DNA from: Diphasiastrum complanatum
Lineage: Eukaryota > Streptophyta > Lycopodiopsida > Lycopodiales > Lycopodiaceae
Length of the DNA stretch: 64,000 nt
Direction of reading: 5' to 3'
Assembly (NCBI GenBank): GCA_029204225.1
Contig: CM055112.1
Location: 625,001-689,000 of the forward strand
Positions within the stretch are counted from its first letter, which is position 1, and every line of letters starts with the position of its first letter. The notes under the pieces are model-generated. The model was not told the DNA's origin. It searched no databases and was given only the letters and a program-made list of their open reading frames with translations. The position numbers were made by a program, and so were the translations under genes. Positions 24,687 to 35,604 of the stretch are shown piece by piece.

Positions 24687-25294
24687 TGTTGGAGGGTTTG
24701 CGGATCCCAAGGCAATCCTAACCCTAGTTAATAAGTGAGAGAGATTTGGCACCCTGCACGTGTAAGTCCAACCTGATAATCACATAGAGATTTGATTGAC
24801 TAGAAAGTCAATAAAAGGACTTTAGGCCTTTTTGCGTGACTTTTAATGTCACAGGGCCTAAATGTCAAGTTAGTGAATAAAGCTGGGTTTCTCTCCAATT
24901 TGGATGGTTCCTGTTCTTTTTTTAAATTTGAATAATTATGGAGGCATAAATGAACCAATAGGATTCAGAGGCCAGGGTCATCCTCTCTACTTTAAAAAGA
25001 GACCAACTCGAGTTCCTACACATGTTCATTTTCTCATTTCAATAAATCAGATTGGTTCTCTTTTGAAATGGATTGATGAATGTCCCTGCTCTCTATCACT
25101 TTTCCTCTATCTCTCATGTTTTATTTGGATTTTGCCAATTGTTGGATCTGATTGTTATTGGGATTGCATATTGTTATACTTTTTATGAGAGAGAAAGGGA
25201 GAGAGAGAGAAAGAGTAAGCTATCTTGTTGTGGATCGTAGTGTTAATGGATCGTAGTGTTAGTGGATCGTAGTGTTAGTGTTAGTGGATGTAGT
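24687..25294 (+). repeat. Solo LTR, plus orientation, pairing with 26291-26905
   Basis: It begins TGTTGGAGGGTTTGCGG directly after copia integrase sequence. It matches, in inverted orientation, the 3' LTR of the minus-strand gypsy element. Shared landmarks are CACAGGGCCTAAATGTCAAG and GGATTCAGAGGCCAGGGTC. Near its right end are short repeats of TGGATCGTAGTGTTA (25227-25290). No internal region of its own follows. Confidence 0.8.
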
Positions 25295-25550
25295 AATGAG
25301 AACGAGGTCCGACACGATAAAAATGAAGTTCTATATGAAATAAAATAAAAAAAACAAATTAAAATTCATGTCGTCTGGGGGTTTATCGTGTAATACTGCA
25401 CAGATTGTTGCAGGGATAAGGGTGAGAGTTCGATCCAAATATTGTGAAAGCATTTTTTTGTATTTTTCCCATAAGTATAATACAAGGAGCTGGGCAGAGG
25501 CCATTACGCCCGATAAGGATTTCCAAAAAAATCTGGGTGAGTCAAATGGT
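25295..25550 (+). repeat. Dispersed SINE-like repeat, copy 2
   Basis: It is closely similar to 3384-3645, with the same start ATGAGAACGAGG and the same B-box-like GAGTTCGATCC (25426-25436). It is inserted at, or directly abuts, the end of the solo LTR. Confidence 0.6.
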
Positions 25551-25875
25551 ATGTCGGATCTCGACATATTTATTGTCCGCAAAATTCGACATCCGTAAAA
25601 TTTTTCGACAGTTTTTTTTTGTCGGATTCTGACATGTTATTATGTCAGATTCCGACAGATTATGAGATATTTTTGAATCCGTCGGAACCTTGTGTCAGAA
25701 ATCACACATTTTGTTGTTTGGATTCTGACGGATTATGAAATTTTTGTCGTCAAAGTATTTTTTTTCTTTTTTTCAGATTCCAACATATTATTATGTTGGA
25801 TTCCGACGGATTATGAATTTTTTTTGAATCCGTCGGACCCTTGTGTCGGAAATCGCGTATTTTGTTGTTGTGAAT
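25550..25875 (+). repeat. Tandem units with GTCGGA palindromes
   Basis: Two units of about 150 bases (about 25610-25715 and 25760-25870) each hold a fold-back: GTCGGATTCTGACAT facing ATGTCAGATTCCGAC in the first, and a diverged form in the second. Both continue with TTTTTGAATCCGTCGGA and a TTGTGTCGGAAATC-like string. Such palindromic subterminal repeats occur in some plant DNA transposons, but no terminal repeats or transposase were found. Confidence 0.75.
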
Positions 25876-26290
25876 ATAACTCCTTGCCTCGTTGTCATTC
25901 TCTCCCCTTGCCATTACCCTTAAATTTCTTGCATCTCCTCCTTTAGACATCAAAAGCAACTCACACATTCTTGTGAGATCATTTGAACCCCTGAGAATAT
26001 CAAGGGTACAGTTCTTCCACCGGCTCCTTCCATGTGTACCCCATTGACTTGGGCAGTGCGTCAACTTACACATGCTTTCACCTAAGAGCTGATCCTACTG
26101 TTTTATGCAAACCCTCTCACCTGTTCACCAACCAATGTTGTTGGTATATGTCAGCATGCCCTGGTGATTCTAGAAAGGCTCTCTTAGAGCTGTGATTCTA
26201 GAAAGCATCACTGTAGTGGGTTTCTTTCCTTTCCTAATCTGAATCCAAGTTCATTCCCATGAGAGCGATAGTATAGTTCAGATTTCAACA
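25876..26290. other. Spacer without recognised gene
   Basis: No convincing frame. A small direct repeat of TGATTCTAGAAAG occurs near 26160 and 26200. Part of this stretch may still belong to the neighbouring minus-strand LTR, whose outer end is not sharply defined. Confidence 0.4.
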
Positions 26291-26905
26291 TGAATGGAGG
26301 ATCTAACACTAACATCCGTTAACACTAAGCATTAACACTACATCCATTAACCCTAAATCCACATCAATGATAGAAACTTACTCTTCTCTCTCTCCCTTTC
26401 TCTCTCACAAAAAGCATAAGAAATAACAATCCCAATAATGATCAAATCCAACAATTAGCAAAATCCAAAGAAAGCATGAGAAATGGAGGAAAAGAGAGGA
26501 AGAGCAAGGACATTCATCAATTCATTTCTAAAGAGAACCAATCTGCTTTATTGAATTGAGGAAATGAACATGAGGAGCAACTCGAGTTGGTCCCTTTTTA
26601 TAGTAGAGAGGAGGACCCTGGCCTCTGAATCCTATTGGTCCAGTCTTGCCTCTCTTTTTATTCAAATTTAAAAAAGTGTGGGAACCATCAAAATTGGAGA
26701 GAAATCCAACTTTATTCACTAACTTGACATTTAGGCCCTGTGACATTAAAAGTCCCACAAAAAGGCCTAAAGTCCTTTTATTAACATTCTAATTAATCAA
26801 ATAACTATGTGATCATTGGGTTGGACTTACACACACAAGGTGCCAAATCCCTCTCACTTATTAACTAGGGTTAGGGTTGCCTTGGGATCCGCAAACCCTC
26901 CAACA
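26291..26905 (-). repeat. 3' LTR of the minus-strand gypsy element
   Basis: On the minus strand it begins TGTTGGAGGGTTTGCGG at 26905, directly after a purine-rich tract. It contains CTATAAAAAGGG (TATA-like, near 26598), CAATAAAGCAG and a purine-rich GAGAGAGAAGAG end. The outer border is approximate. It is the inverted partner of the solo LTR at 24687-25294. Confidence 0.75.
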
Positions 26906-26917
26906 ATATCCCCCACC
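26906..26917 (-). other. Polypurine tract
   Basis: On the minus strand GGTGGGGGATAT sits immediately before the TG of the 3' LTR, the expected place for plus-strand priming. Confidence 0.75.
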
Positions 26918-26993
26918 AAAACTAGTGGCAGTCCCACGACACCTACAATATGCAGTTATTGGGGACTTTTATTGGCTTCGCGCCAAATATTAA

Positions 26994-28313
26994 TTAAATG
27001 ATACTGCACCTTCTCCATAAAGTCAAGGCGTGCAGTATTGAAATCCAAATTATGGGCAGGAAACAATGGTGGGCTCCGGCAATCCACTTGGAAGTTGTCC
27101 ATGAGGTGAAGCGGGATTCCCAAGAGCCTCCCATCATAGTCGCACGAAAATACAGTCGAACAATCGACAACTGATCTTTGATTTGCTCTGAGGCCATCGG
27201 TTTATTTGGATCAAATGCCAGAGTAGGAAGGCTATCGTCCCATTTGGTTGCCACTGACGCCAACAGAGTTAGATCTTTTGCAAACATTGCCGATTGTCGC
27301 ACCATTGGATCCGGAGAGTGGACATACTCTCTCTGATATGCCTGTAAGGCCCGATGGAAATCCACTGAAATATTCCAGCTGTAAGACTGATGGATGATTG
27401 GCCAATTGGGCGTATGGATGGTGACTTTATCCATAGCCAATCCCAAATCTTTCCATTTTTGTCTTTGCAGCATTGGCACATAATAAGGATCTACCCGCAA
27501 CTGGCGAGGGCTGGCGATGTAACTCCTAATTGATTCCGGAGTTTTCTCAAAAACCGTGATTCTCCATGTCGACTGCTCTCCCAGTGCAGGTATTTTGTCC
27601 AATTCTTTGCCGGCCTCAATCTCGGAGGTCTTAAATTTGAGAACCCATCCACCACGCGAGGACTCATGTGGATGCTGCTTTAAGAAGGTCTGGATCTGGT
27701 CCTCTACGCTGATGGGCCTTCTGAATAAATGGCTTGTCCTTGATGAGGATGGACCTGCTTGTACTGCCGGTATAGTTGGCGGTTGATCTGCTAGATCTGG
27801 AGCTCCCCCCTGGTCCATGCTCGAATCAACCCCTGTATCCATCTGTACAGTTTCTTGGCGTGAAGGGGAGAATTGTGGCATGACCGGGATGGGGATTTGT
27901 GGTCCGACTTCCAACACTTGAGCGGCGGCGTTTTCATAGGCGTTGATGATCTCTTTTGCCTTTGCCAACTCGGTTGAAGCTGCTCCTTTGAACCTATCAA
28001 AGTGGCCTTGGAATTCCTGAAGGGCCACTTTGTATGTTTCCACTTTCTTGAACAAATATGCAATCTCCGTCGGTGTGATCGGATGATCGGGTATTTGTGT
28101 TTGCAGATATGCATCACGCTCAAGGGTGGTCGCATCCAATTCACCTTGAAGCCGTGTGCGATCTTGTTCGGCCATTTGTAATTGCCTCTTCAGCAGCTGC
28201 ACCTGTTGCTTGGCATCTTGCACTGTCCTATCTACCTGATCTTGTGCGGTTGTCAGGGAATTTTGTAGGGAGCTGATGTAGGTTTCCAAGCGATCAACTT
28301 GTTGCTGGGCCAA
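26994..28313 (-). pseudogene. Extra frame: coiled-coil protein of unknown function
   Basis: An open stretch of about 439 codons has no ATG at its start. About residues 1-115 are heptad-rich with many Gln, Leu, Asp and Arg (VDRLETYISSLQNSLTTAQD, LLKRQLQMAEQDRTRLQGEL), a likely coiled coil. About 140-195 are Pro/Ser-rich and low in order. About 200-390 look globular (HLFRRPISVEDQIQTFLKQH, QLRVDPYYVPMLQRQKWKDL, NISVDFHRALQAYQREYV). It resembles no gag, pol or chromodomain that I recognise. Athila-type elements often carry an extra, sometimes spliced, frame after pol, which is the nearest precedent. No transmembrane segment typical of an envelope protein was evident. Confidence 0.6.
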
Positions 28314-28325
28314 TGTCTTTTCGCT

Positions 28326-28860
28326 TTAAGCCTTTTCTTTATGTTGCTTGGTTATCTTTACCTCTCGATCCAGCTGGACAATTTTTTGGCTGATTAGAGT
28401 GTTTTCGGATCCTAAAACAGAGACCCTCTGTTCCATTTTTTTTTTTTTATCTAGCATAGACTGGATTACTTGCCCAAGGCTTGAAACTAACCCGAGAGCA
28501 TCACCAGAATCGACAGTTGTGGAGGTGGCAGCAGTAGGAGACCCTGATGGTACTGTCCGTGGTAGGCATGGAATACGTGCCAAATTCTCTTCTTCTTCAA
28601 AAATATCCTCATCTTCAAACCCTTCAAGCACCGTGGCGTCGAACTGCTTTGGTGACTTGACAACTGTGTCGACCCGAAGTGTGGCTGGGCTACCTTGTGT
28701 GGGTGGTTGCTGACTGGCATCTTCGACACCAACAGTAGCTTCATGGATATGTCTGAATCCTCTTCTAGGGGATTGGAGTTCAAAGGGTGCTGGGCTCTAG
28801 GGCATTTTAAAGATTTTGGTGGCCCCAAGGGGGTCGGAATCATCGAACATATCCATGAAG
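28326..28860 (-). pseudogene. Extra frame region: acidic and Leu-rich segment
   Basis: Two overlapping short frames are present. One (28326-28631) reads as an acidic start EGFEDEDIFEEEENLARIP followed by a coiled-coil-like tail GQVIQSMLDKKKKMEQRVSV. It lies directly upstream, in transcription order, of the coiled-coil frame and has the same character, so it probably belonged to the same product. Function unknown. Confidence 0.45.
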
Positions 28861-29264
28861 AACTGTGTGTTGGGTGAGGTTGCTTCGGTGTGTGGGGGTG
28901 AGACGGCCTGGGCAGCTGTGATGGGAATGGTAGGCCTAATGGTCACATACTATCCTTGTATGGGAGCAGAGGTGAGGGAAGCATCAGAGACGAGGGGAAT
29001 GGGAAGTTCGGTGCGAACAGCAGCAGGGGGTGGAAGCACAGCTGACGAGGTATGCCTAGTACGACGTCGTGACGCGGAAGACGAGTCAGGAATTACGATC
29101 TCGCTGCGTGGACGACAACGACTATGAGAATTTGAGGCCTGGTGAGATGACTCGGCTGGTGCTTCTTCGTAAACCGAAAGCACAGAATCCAGGTGGAAGC
29201 CATGGATTCTGTTTTCCAAGTGAGAAGCGGCTAAGACGGACAATAGAGAGCCAGCGACGAACTG

Positions 29265-29879
29265 CTACTTTGTGTTGGCCTTAATAGCTCGTTTGAGATC
29301 ACCAGAAACAGTTTTGAACCAATTATATGGTTCAAGAGGGGCTTTGGCCAACTTGATGTGGGACTCCACTATCTTGTGAAGGATTTGAGATGTGACGCGG
29401 TCTTTCCTGAGGTTGCCAACCATTAGGAAATGATTCAACAATTGGGCAGCGACGTGGATGGAAGGCTCAGTGATGCCTTCCAGAAGGTAACCATCATTAG
29501 TCCAATGCAAATTGTTGGTGAGATCAATGTATGGCTTGATGGCCTGTTTGGCGTCCTTGTGATTGGGTGAGGCATGCGTACCGGATGAGATTCCTATAGC
29601 TACAAGTGCGGCCTCAGTGACACACACCTTGTGTGTGGCTCCTTGGAAGGTGATGTAAAACTTGGATTTCTCTTCCTTCCACGTACTGAAGGCAAGAGTG
29701 ATGAAATCCATATTGATGCATCCCAAAAAGGCTCTCTCATGAATACCCATTGCAGTAAGTAGAGGCTCCGCAAGGGTCATCCACTGAGTGACCATGCTTG
29801 TGCTAGGAAGAATCAGGATGTCCGTTGCAGATGGGACATCATGATGGATAGTATAGCATGGAGACTGGGAAGTAGACAT
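29265..29879 (-). pseudogene. Extra frame: about 205-residue protein of unknown function
   Basis: The frame opens MSTSQSPCYTIHHDVPSATD and contains TQWMTLAEPLLTAMGIHERA, MDFITLAFSTWKEEKSKFYI and HKVCVTEAALVAIGISSGTH. The layout, with a Trp-bearing helical start and a conserved-looking FLGC/FITLAF core, reminds me faintly of plant transposon-associated domains of the plant mobile domain type, but I cannot confirm it. It lies between integrase and the coiled-coil frame. Function not assigned. Confidence 0.5.
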
Positions 29880-29929
29880 GATGATCAGAAAGGAATTATA
29901 ACCGCGTGAGAATGTATCAGAAGACAATG

Positions 29930-30690
29930 CAGGAAATTTGGAAGGCTTTGGTCACAAGAGCTTCGCTAGCACAAGTGAGGAATGAATCGAATTCAGCCAA
30001 CTTATAGGTGAATTTGGTGGGTCCATTACATTGAATAGCAGTTGGGCTGATCAGTTCTAAACAAAATTTGCAGGCATGTATAGTATTGTAAAAATAGACT
30101 ATAAAAATCTCGGCGAAGGTCTCTAGGGATCTGAACCTATCAGGCGAATGTTTTCCAGGGCTGGCGAAGGATGAACCTTCGCCCAGGAGGGTCCTTCGCC
30201 TAAGTACTGTCATAAATGTTTTTTTCCACAATTTGAACCTATGGACAACCTAATTTTGACATTTCAAGATCATCTAGCAGGTCGATGAAGGTTCATAATG
30301 ACGTTATGATGCTCGGCAAAGGTTCCCAAAATGGCATATCACTGAACATTCGTCTGACTCAAAAATTGAATTTTCTCTTGTCAGAAACCTTCGCCCACCT
30401 CAATTTAGATAAATCAAGGGTGGATGTACAGTCTTAGAGCTCAACGAAGGTTTCTGATACTGTATTGGCCAAATCAACCCAAAACAGTGGTTTTCTAAGT
30501 CATTTTCCATAAAAATATTGTGCTTCCGTTTCCTTATGCTGATGACTTCTTGACTTTTGCTCATCAGTCTTTCCTTATTTTTTTATTTTTTATTTTTTTT
30601 TCAACTGTCTTTTTTCAAAAAAAAGTCAGCAAATTAAATACTGAAAACAAAAAATTGAAAACAAATAAAATGAAAAAAAAAATATTGAGA
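29930..30690 (-). repeat. Spacer after integrase with CTTCGCC-type repeats
   Basis: No convincing frame. The strings GGCGAAGG, CCTTCGCC and AACCTTCG recur several times between about 30100 and 30470. They resemble the motif in the leader of the gag-only element and in the copia LTR at 14.2-14.6 kb. The rest is T-rich. Confidence 0.55.
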
Positions 30691-31882
30691 TCAGGCTTGC
30701 TGAACTAGCGGAGCAGGCTGTCGAAACTTGCATAATCGGTTGCCATTTACCGGAGTATCAAATCGTTTCCCATCCAAGTGCTCAAGAATTACTGCGCCAT
30801 AGTTCAGGATTTCCTTCACTTTATATGGGCCTTCCCCAGTAAACTTCAACTTACCCTTGATCAGCTTGGTTTTGTACATCAATGCAAGATCTCCTGCTTC
30901 CAGATCTTTCTTATGCAATTGCCGATCGTGCCATGCCTTGTGGCGGGCTTTCTCTGCTGCTAAGGCATGAACTGCCATCAATCGGGTTTCACATAATTTG
31001 TGCAACGCATCGTGGCGAAGTTGTAAAGACTGATCATCATTTAATCGTTCCGTTGCTCCTATGCGTAAAGATGGGATTAAAAATTCAATTGACATAACAA
31101 CATCTTGACCATAAACCAGTTGAAAAGGTGTTTGATTTGTACTATTTTTGTAAGTGGTTCTGAATGCCCATAATGCTGCATACAATTTATATTCTCAATC
31201 AGACCGACTCGCTTCAACTGTCTTTGTCATAATGGTGCAGAGAATCTTATTGGAAGATTTAGCTTGGCCATTCCCTCTGGGATAATAGGGAGTACTAAAT
31301 CTGTATAACAAAAAAATCTTCCAATAAACACTTTATTGTTTGATTAACAAAGTGTGTACCCTAATCATTGACAATTTCAATCGGACATCCAAATCTGATT
31401 ATAATATTTTCATATAGAAACTTGGCTGTAGATTTCGCATCAGCTATTTTGAGAGCTTTGGCTTCAACCCACTTGGTCATATAATCAGTTGCGACGATAA
31501 TGTAGCGAGCCTGAGATCTTTGAGCAGCGGGATGAATAGGACCAACATAATCCAGTCCCCATTTTTCAAACGGTGCTTGCGATAAAACCGGATGTAAGAG
31601 TTCATAATTCTATCGAGTAGGTCGTCGTGCTCACTGGCAGACATCACATGTCTGAATAAAATTTTTTGTGTCCTTATGAAGCGTAGGCCACCAACAACCA
31701 GATTGAAAAAGTTTGCGAACAGTAATATCTGTAGAGAAGTGTCCTCCACCCATGCCATCATGTGAAAACATGATTAGATCTGGTACTTCATGTGGTAAAA
31801 CACATCTTCGTAAAATATTATCTGATCCACGACGATACAATTGTCCTACAATTAATTGATAAGGTTGAGCCTTATGAATCAA
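30691..31882 (-). pseudogene. Gypsy integrase remnant
   Basis: In transcription order there is an N-terminal HDGMGGGHFSTDITVRKLF zinc-binding part with TCDVCQ, then core pieces, then a C-terminal part (31185-30691) with AALWAFRTTYKNSTNQTPFQ, LVYGQDVVMSIEFLIPSL and GEGPYKVKEI. It is most like the integrase at 21.2-22.3 kb. A fossil with several breaks. Confidence 0.85.
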
Positions 31883-31891
31883 TTGTCTTTT

Positions 31892-33598
31892 CTATACTTT
31901 TGTCAAAGAGTCATTTGGTTGTCCTAGCATCAGGTACTTAACAATATCTGTCGCCCACTCAGATATGGCTTCAACATAGAACAACGCAACATCTGGCAGT
32001 TCATCATCCACTTCAGTAATAACTGGTGCGGATTCAATTCGTGAAACGTGATCGGCTAGATAATGTTGCTTCCCCTTTCTGAGCACAATTCGAAAGTCAA
32101 ATTCAGTCAATAATAATAACCATCTTGCAATAAGTCCAGTTTTACACGTCTTATTTACCAAGTAAAGTCACGGTTGATGATCCGTATAAAATGCAAAGTG
32201 CGTTTCCATGAGATAGTGACAAAATTTTTGAACAGAAAAAATCATGGCTAGCGCTTCACATTCTGTTGTTGAATAATTCTTCTCTGGATTTGTAAGCTAT
32301 CTGCTTGCAAATCGTATAGGATAATCCTTCTTATAGTCACCTGGCTGCGTCAAAACTGATCCAATGGCGTATTTTGAGGCGTCCATATGAACATGAAACT
32401 CTAATGTCCAATCTGGAGAACACAGTATTGGTGCTGAAGATAATGCTTTTTTTAACTTTTCAAAGGCTTCTAACGTCTCTACTGTCCAAATAGGAACAAT
32501 AGTTAATTTGTATATAGGTCGCGCTAAATCCGCAAAGAAGACAATAAAAATTCGATAGTAATTCGCATGACCCATAAACACATAAACTCCTCGAATTGTT
32601 GCTGGCGGTGGCAATTCCACAATAACTTTGATCTTAGAATAATCGGTGGCAATACCATGTCTTGATATCACATGTCCAAGCACCACTCTGTGAGAAACCC
32701 ATATCTGACATTTTTCTGGATTTAGAGAAATCTGATGTTTGCGGCATCTTTCAAAGACTTTCTCCAATCGATCCAGGTGGTCTGTATCTGCACTATGAAC
32801 TCCCAAGTCGTCCAAGTAAATTTCAAGGAATTTCTGCAGATAATCTTTAAAGGCAAATTGCATTACTCTTTGGAATGAACTTGGTGCATTACAGAGTCCA
32901 AACGGCATTACTTTGTAAGCATAGGTGCCCCATTCTGTTGCAAAAGCAGTTTTCTGGCGATCGACAGGTGCAATCTTAACCTGGTTGTAACCACTAAATC
33001 CATCTAGGAAACTATAAGCTTCCGCTCCAGCAAGGCGACCCAAAATGCTTTCAGTAAAAGATAACGGAAAGTGATCCTTCCGTGTCACTTTATTCAATGC
33101 TTTGAGATTCACACAAATTCGCAATTTCCCATTTTTCTTAGGAACAATGACAATCGGTGAAATCCATTCGGTATGCTCGATCTCATAAATGAAATCGGCG
33201 TCAAGCAATCTCTGAAGTTCTTTCTTTATCAGATCTGCCACATTAGGATTACAGCGATAGAACTTTGTAACCTTTGGTACTGCATTAGGTACTAAAGGTA
33301 TGGTATGTTCAATGACTGATGTCGGAATACCCTTCAAATCTTGATAAGTCCATGCAAAACAATCTTGATACTTAATAAGTAGCAAACGGAGTGCTTGATA
33401 CTGTTCGAGAGTACGTTGTGATCCCACTTGTACAATCTTTTCTGGTTCTCCTGGTTCTGCAAGATTCATTGGTTGCGTCCTAGCTGGGCCATCGTAAACC
33501 TCTTTAGATTCCGTCATGTGTTCTTCAAGTTCACGATGTGCTTTAGGTAACATGATAACCACATCATCCAGTGTATAACGTTTAAAATGCTCTGGCAT
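31892..33598 (-). pseudogene. Gypsy reverse transcriptase and RNase H remnant
   Basis: The longest piece (33598-32297, about 433 codons) contains KKNGKLRICVNLKALN, FLDGFSGYNQVKIAPVDRQK, MPFGLCNAPSSFQRVMQFAF and EIYLDDLGVHSADTDHLDRL, and ends in the RNase H start HVHMDASKYAIGSVLTQPGD. A second piece (32161-31892) holds the RNase H to integrase linker, NKTCKTGLIARWLLLLTEFD and HYLADHVSRI. Strongly gypsy; nearest relative in the window is the copy at 19.5-21 kb. Confidence 0.92.
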
Positions 33599-34175
33599 AT
33601 CATGCTGGACTACATTTGCTTGTTCTTTTTTGAAAGGACTTGTCTTGGATCTTTGTTTAGTCTTCTTAGCAGGAATTGATCGTGGAGGTGATGACTTCCG
33701 GGATGATAAATCTTTCTTCTCAAGTGAAGACTTCCTAGATGATCATGTCTTGCTGGAGATCTGACTTGAAAAATCATTCTTGACTTTTCCTTTGTCTTTA
33801 TCCAATAGAGGTGGCACTTCCTTTAAATCAAACTTTTGAGGGGGATTTTCCCATTTCAGGACCGTATTATAATGTTGCTTGTTTCTTTGTCATCAAACCT
33901 GTCATCCTGTCTCCCTTCAATATAAATGCTTTGGGCGATTTGATTGTTGGTTCATCATGAACATTATGCACTCCAAATCTGGTCGGATCCATATGATGTA
34001 GAATCTATTCATCCGTAAGTTCTGCATTGCCATCATAAGTTAAGACATGGCTCATTGGTATGAGATCATCCTCAATTGAATCTAGTATAGGTTCCGTTGA
34101 TATCCAGGCTACATTCAGCACATTTAGTGGAAACGTGATTGGCGTATCCAAAGTTTGATCTAACAAGAAAATCTC
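33599..34175 (-). pseudogene. Segment between leader and reverse transcriptase
   Basis: After the leader a frame opens MSEIFLLDQTLDTPITFPLN. It contains ILDSIEDDLIPMSHVLTYD and a later Lys-rich part. TLDTPIT and the ILD.IE.DLI block recur at 48110-48210, where they follow gag and protease of another copy. This segment is therefore the stretch between protease and reverse transcriptase of the same family, with the upstream gag and protease missing here. Confidence 0.6.
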
Positions 34176-34739
34176 GCTCATCTCTGATTGAATATCGATC
34201 CAATCTACTTGAACGATCTTTGGTTAGAAAGAGAAATACACTACCAATTTCACCAATGTAGAAAAATCAGCATCTACACACAATTTGAGATGCAAACACT
34301 AATAGAACTTGATCAAACTTGAACGAAATGATTATGTACTGTTTTTGTCCGTACAAAACCAACAAGCTACTGTATTTCACACGTGTGGATCCAAAAATAA
34401 CAAATATATATCATTCTACACATAGAATTGCAAGCAATCACCAAGATAGTGCACCAATGGATAGTAGAACCCAAGAGAACCATGTATAAGCATGAAATGA
34501 GATAGAGAAGAGAGAATATTGCTCTCTCCACGAGTTACATCCTTATATAGCAGGTCCAAACCCTATTTGGCCACTTGGCTTTCCCACCAAAATTTTGGGT
34601 CTAGATTCAATGTACCCAACTATTCAAATTGAATCTACTCAAACTCACATTCTAACTTTCCCACACTTTCAAAAAAGTGTTTATTCAAATGAAATTTAGA
34701 CTAATGAACTTTGAAAAGTCAACCTCTAAGTCTAAAACA
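34176..34739 (-). repeat. LTR-like promoter region on the minus strand
   Basis: On the minus strand it begins TGTTTTAGACTTAGAGG at 34739 and carries GCTATATAAGGATG (TATA box near 34545), with a purine- and pyrimidine-rich segment after it. It has the layout of an LTR plus leader but no similarity to the 3' LTR at 26.3-26.9 kb. No primer site was identified with confidence. Confidence 0.5.
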
Positions 34740-34749
34740 AGTTTTGGCC

Positions 34750-34940
34750 TCAATATACGGTGCTTTATAGTATTGTATACTTTTTAGCTATGTTTTCCTT
34801 GTTGGTTTATGAATAAAGGGTTTTAAAAGGTTTTGGTCTTGACTTGTCAGGAGGAGCTTTGTTCTGTTTATCTCTCTCTATGCATCCTTGTGGTGTAAAT
34901 CCGACTATCCTTTGGTCGGGATAGTATCAAAACCTTTACA
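34750..34940 (+). repeat. Copia-type LTR end with degenerate primer site
   Basis: The first 100 bases match 7570-7673. Near the end TAGTATCAAAACC (34922-34934) resembles the copia primer site TGGTATCAGAGCC. A short ATG-started frame (MTFFATSSPQDAIRKQ) follows near 34965, as gag would. Confidence 0.45.
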
Positions 34941-35022
34941 TTACTTGGATTCATAAACTAACATGACTTTTTTTGCTACGTCTAGTCCTCAGGATGCTAT
35001 CAGGAAGCAGTAAACCTAGGTT

Positions 35023-35604
35023 ATGGTGAGCCCCTTCCTCCTTCCTCCCAATAATCTATTCATTCAGACGTTGATTATTTGTATGAAAAAAGTTGTCATG
35101 TTGCATAGTTTTATTAATGGAACATATCGTGCTACTTGTAATGCCGCTGGACCTAATGATAAGGTTATTTGTTTGGTTGACCTATTGGACACTTTACATT
35201 GGGTTAAAATTTACATGGAGTACAGTAAAACCAAGACTGTTCTCTTGGGTTTAATTGAAAACTTTGCCACTGAGTTGGTCGGGCTTGCTGGAAAATATGA
35301 AAGGGAAGAGAAATTTTATAATACACATATCAGAAAAGTTTTTTTTTGTCTTGAAAAAGAAAACGACGTTTTTTCTGTTGATCACAGTCCTGCCATTATT
35401 GATTCACCTTCGCCTCCACACCCTCTCGTCTTTTTAGATGATTTGGACGAGGATAGTGCCTCACAACTTGAAACTTTTTTCCAAGAAATCTATGACGTTG
35501 GTGATCAATCCACTTTTGAGTTCTGCCAATCCAATTGCCAAGTCCCTTTTGTCCCTGCACTCACTATTGAGCTCAAGTCTGCCCGTACTTCTTTCAAGCT
35601 TTAA
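35023..35604 (+). pseudogene. Open frame of unknown function, possibly gag of a decayed copia element
   Basis: A frame of about 193 codons with VDLLDTLHWVKIYMEYSKTK, GLAGKYEREEKFY and an acidic LDDLDEDSASQLETFFQEI segment. I do not recognise a family. Its position, right after an LTR-like end with a primer site, suggests a gag-like product. Copia polymerase pieces follow downstream on the same strand. Confidence 0.35.

Larger units (their letters stand above)
26291..34739 (-). mobile_element. Ty3/gypsy element with extra frames after pol, minus strand
   Basis: In transcription order the parts are an LTR-like promoter region (34739 to about 34180), a short protease-side segment, reverse transcriptase, RNase H, integrase (to 30691), a repeat-bearing spacer, extra open frames (about 29879-26994), a polypurine tract (26917-26906) and the 3' LTR. 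Gag is not seen. The polymerase resembles that at 19.5-22.3 kb (FLDGFSGY, YLDDLGVHS), a non-chromoviral lineage. The LTR-like sequences at the two ends do not match each other, so this is a composite or rearranged copy. It is a fossil with several breaks, though several frames remain long. Confidence 0.7.

Noticed and set aside
25265-26220. CACTACA/TGTAGTG-like strings as ends of a CACTA transposon
   Set aside because: The strings do not form a pair of terminal inverted repeats with a 3-bp duplication, and no transposase is present.
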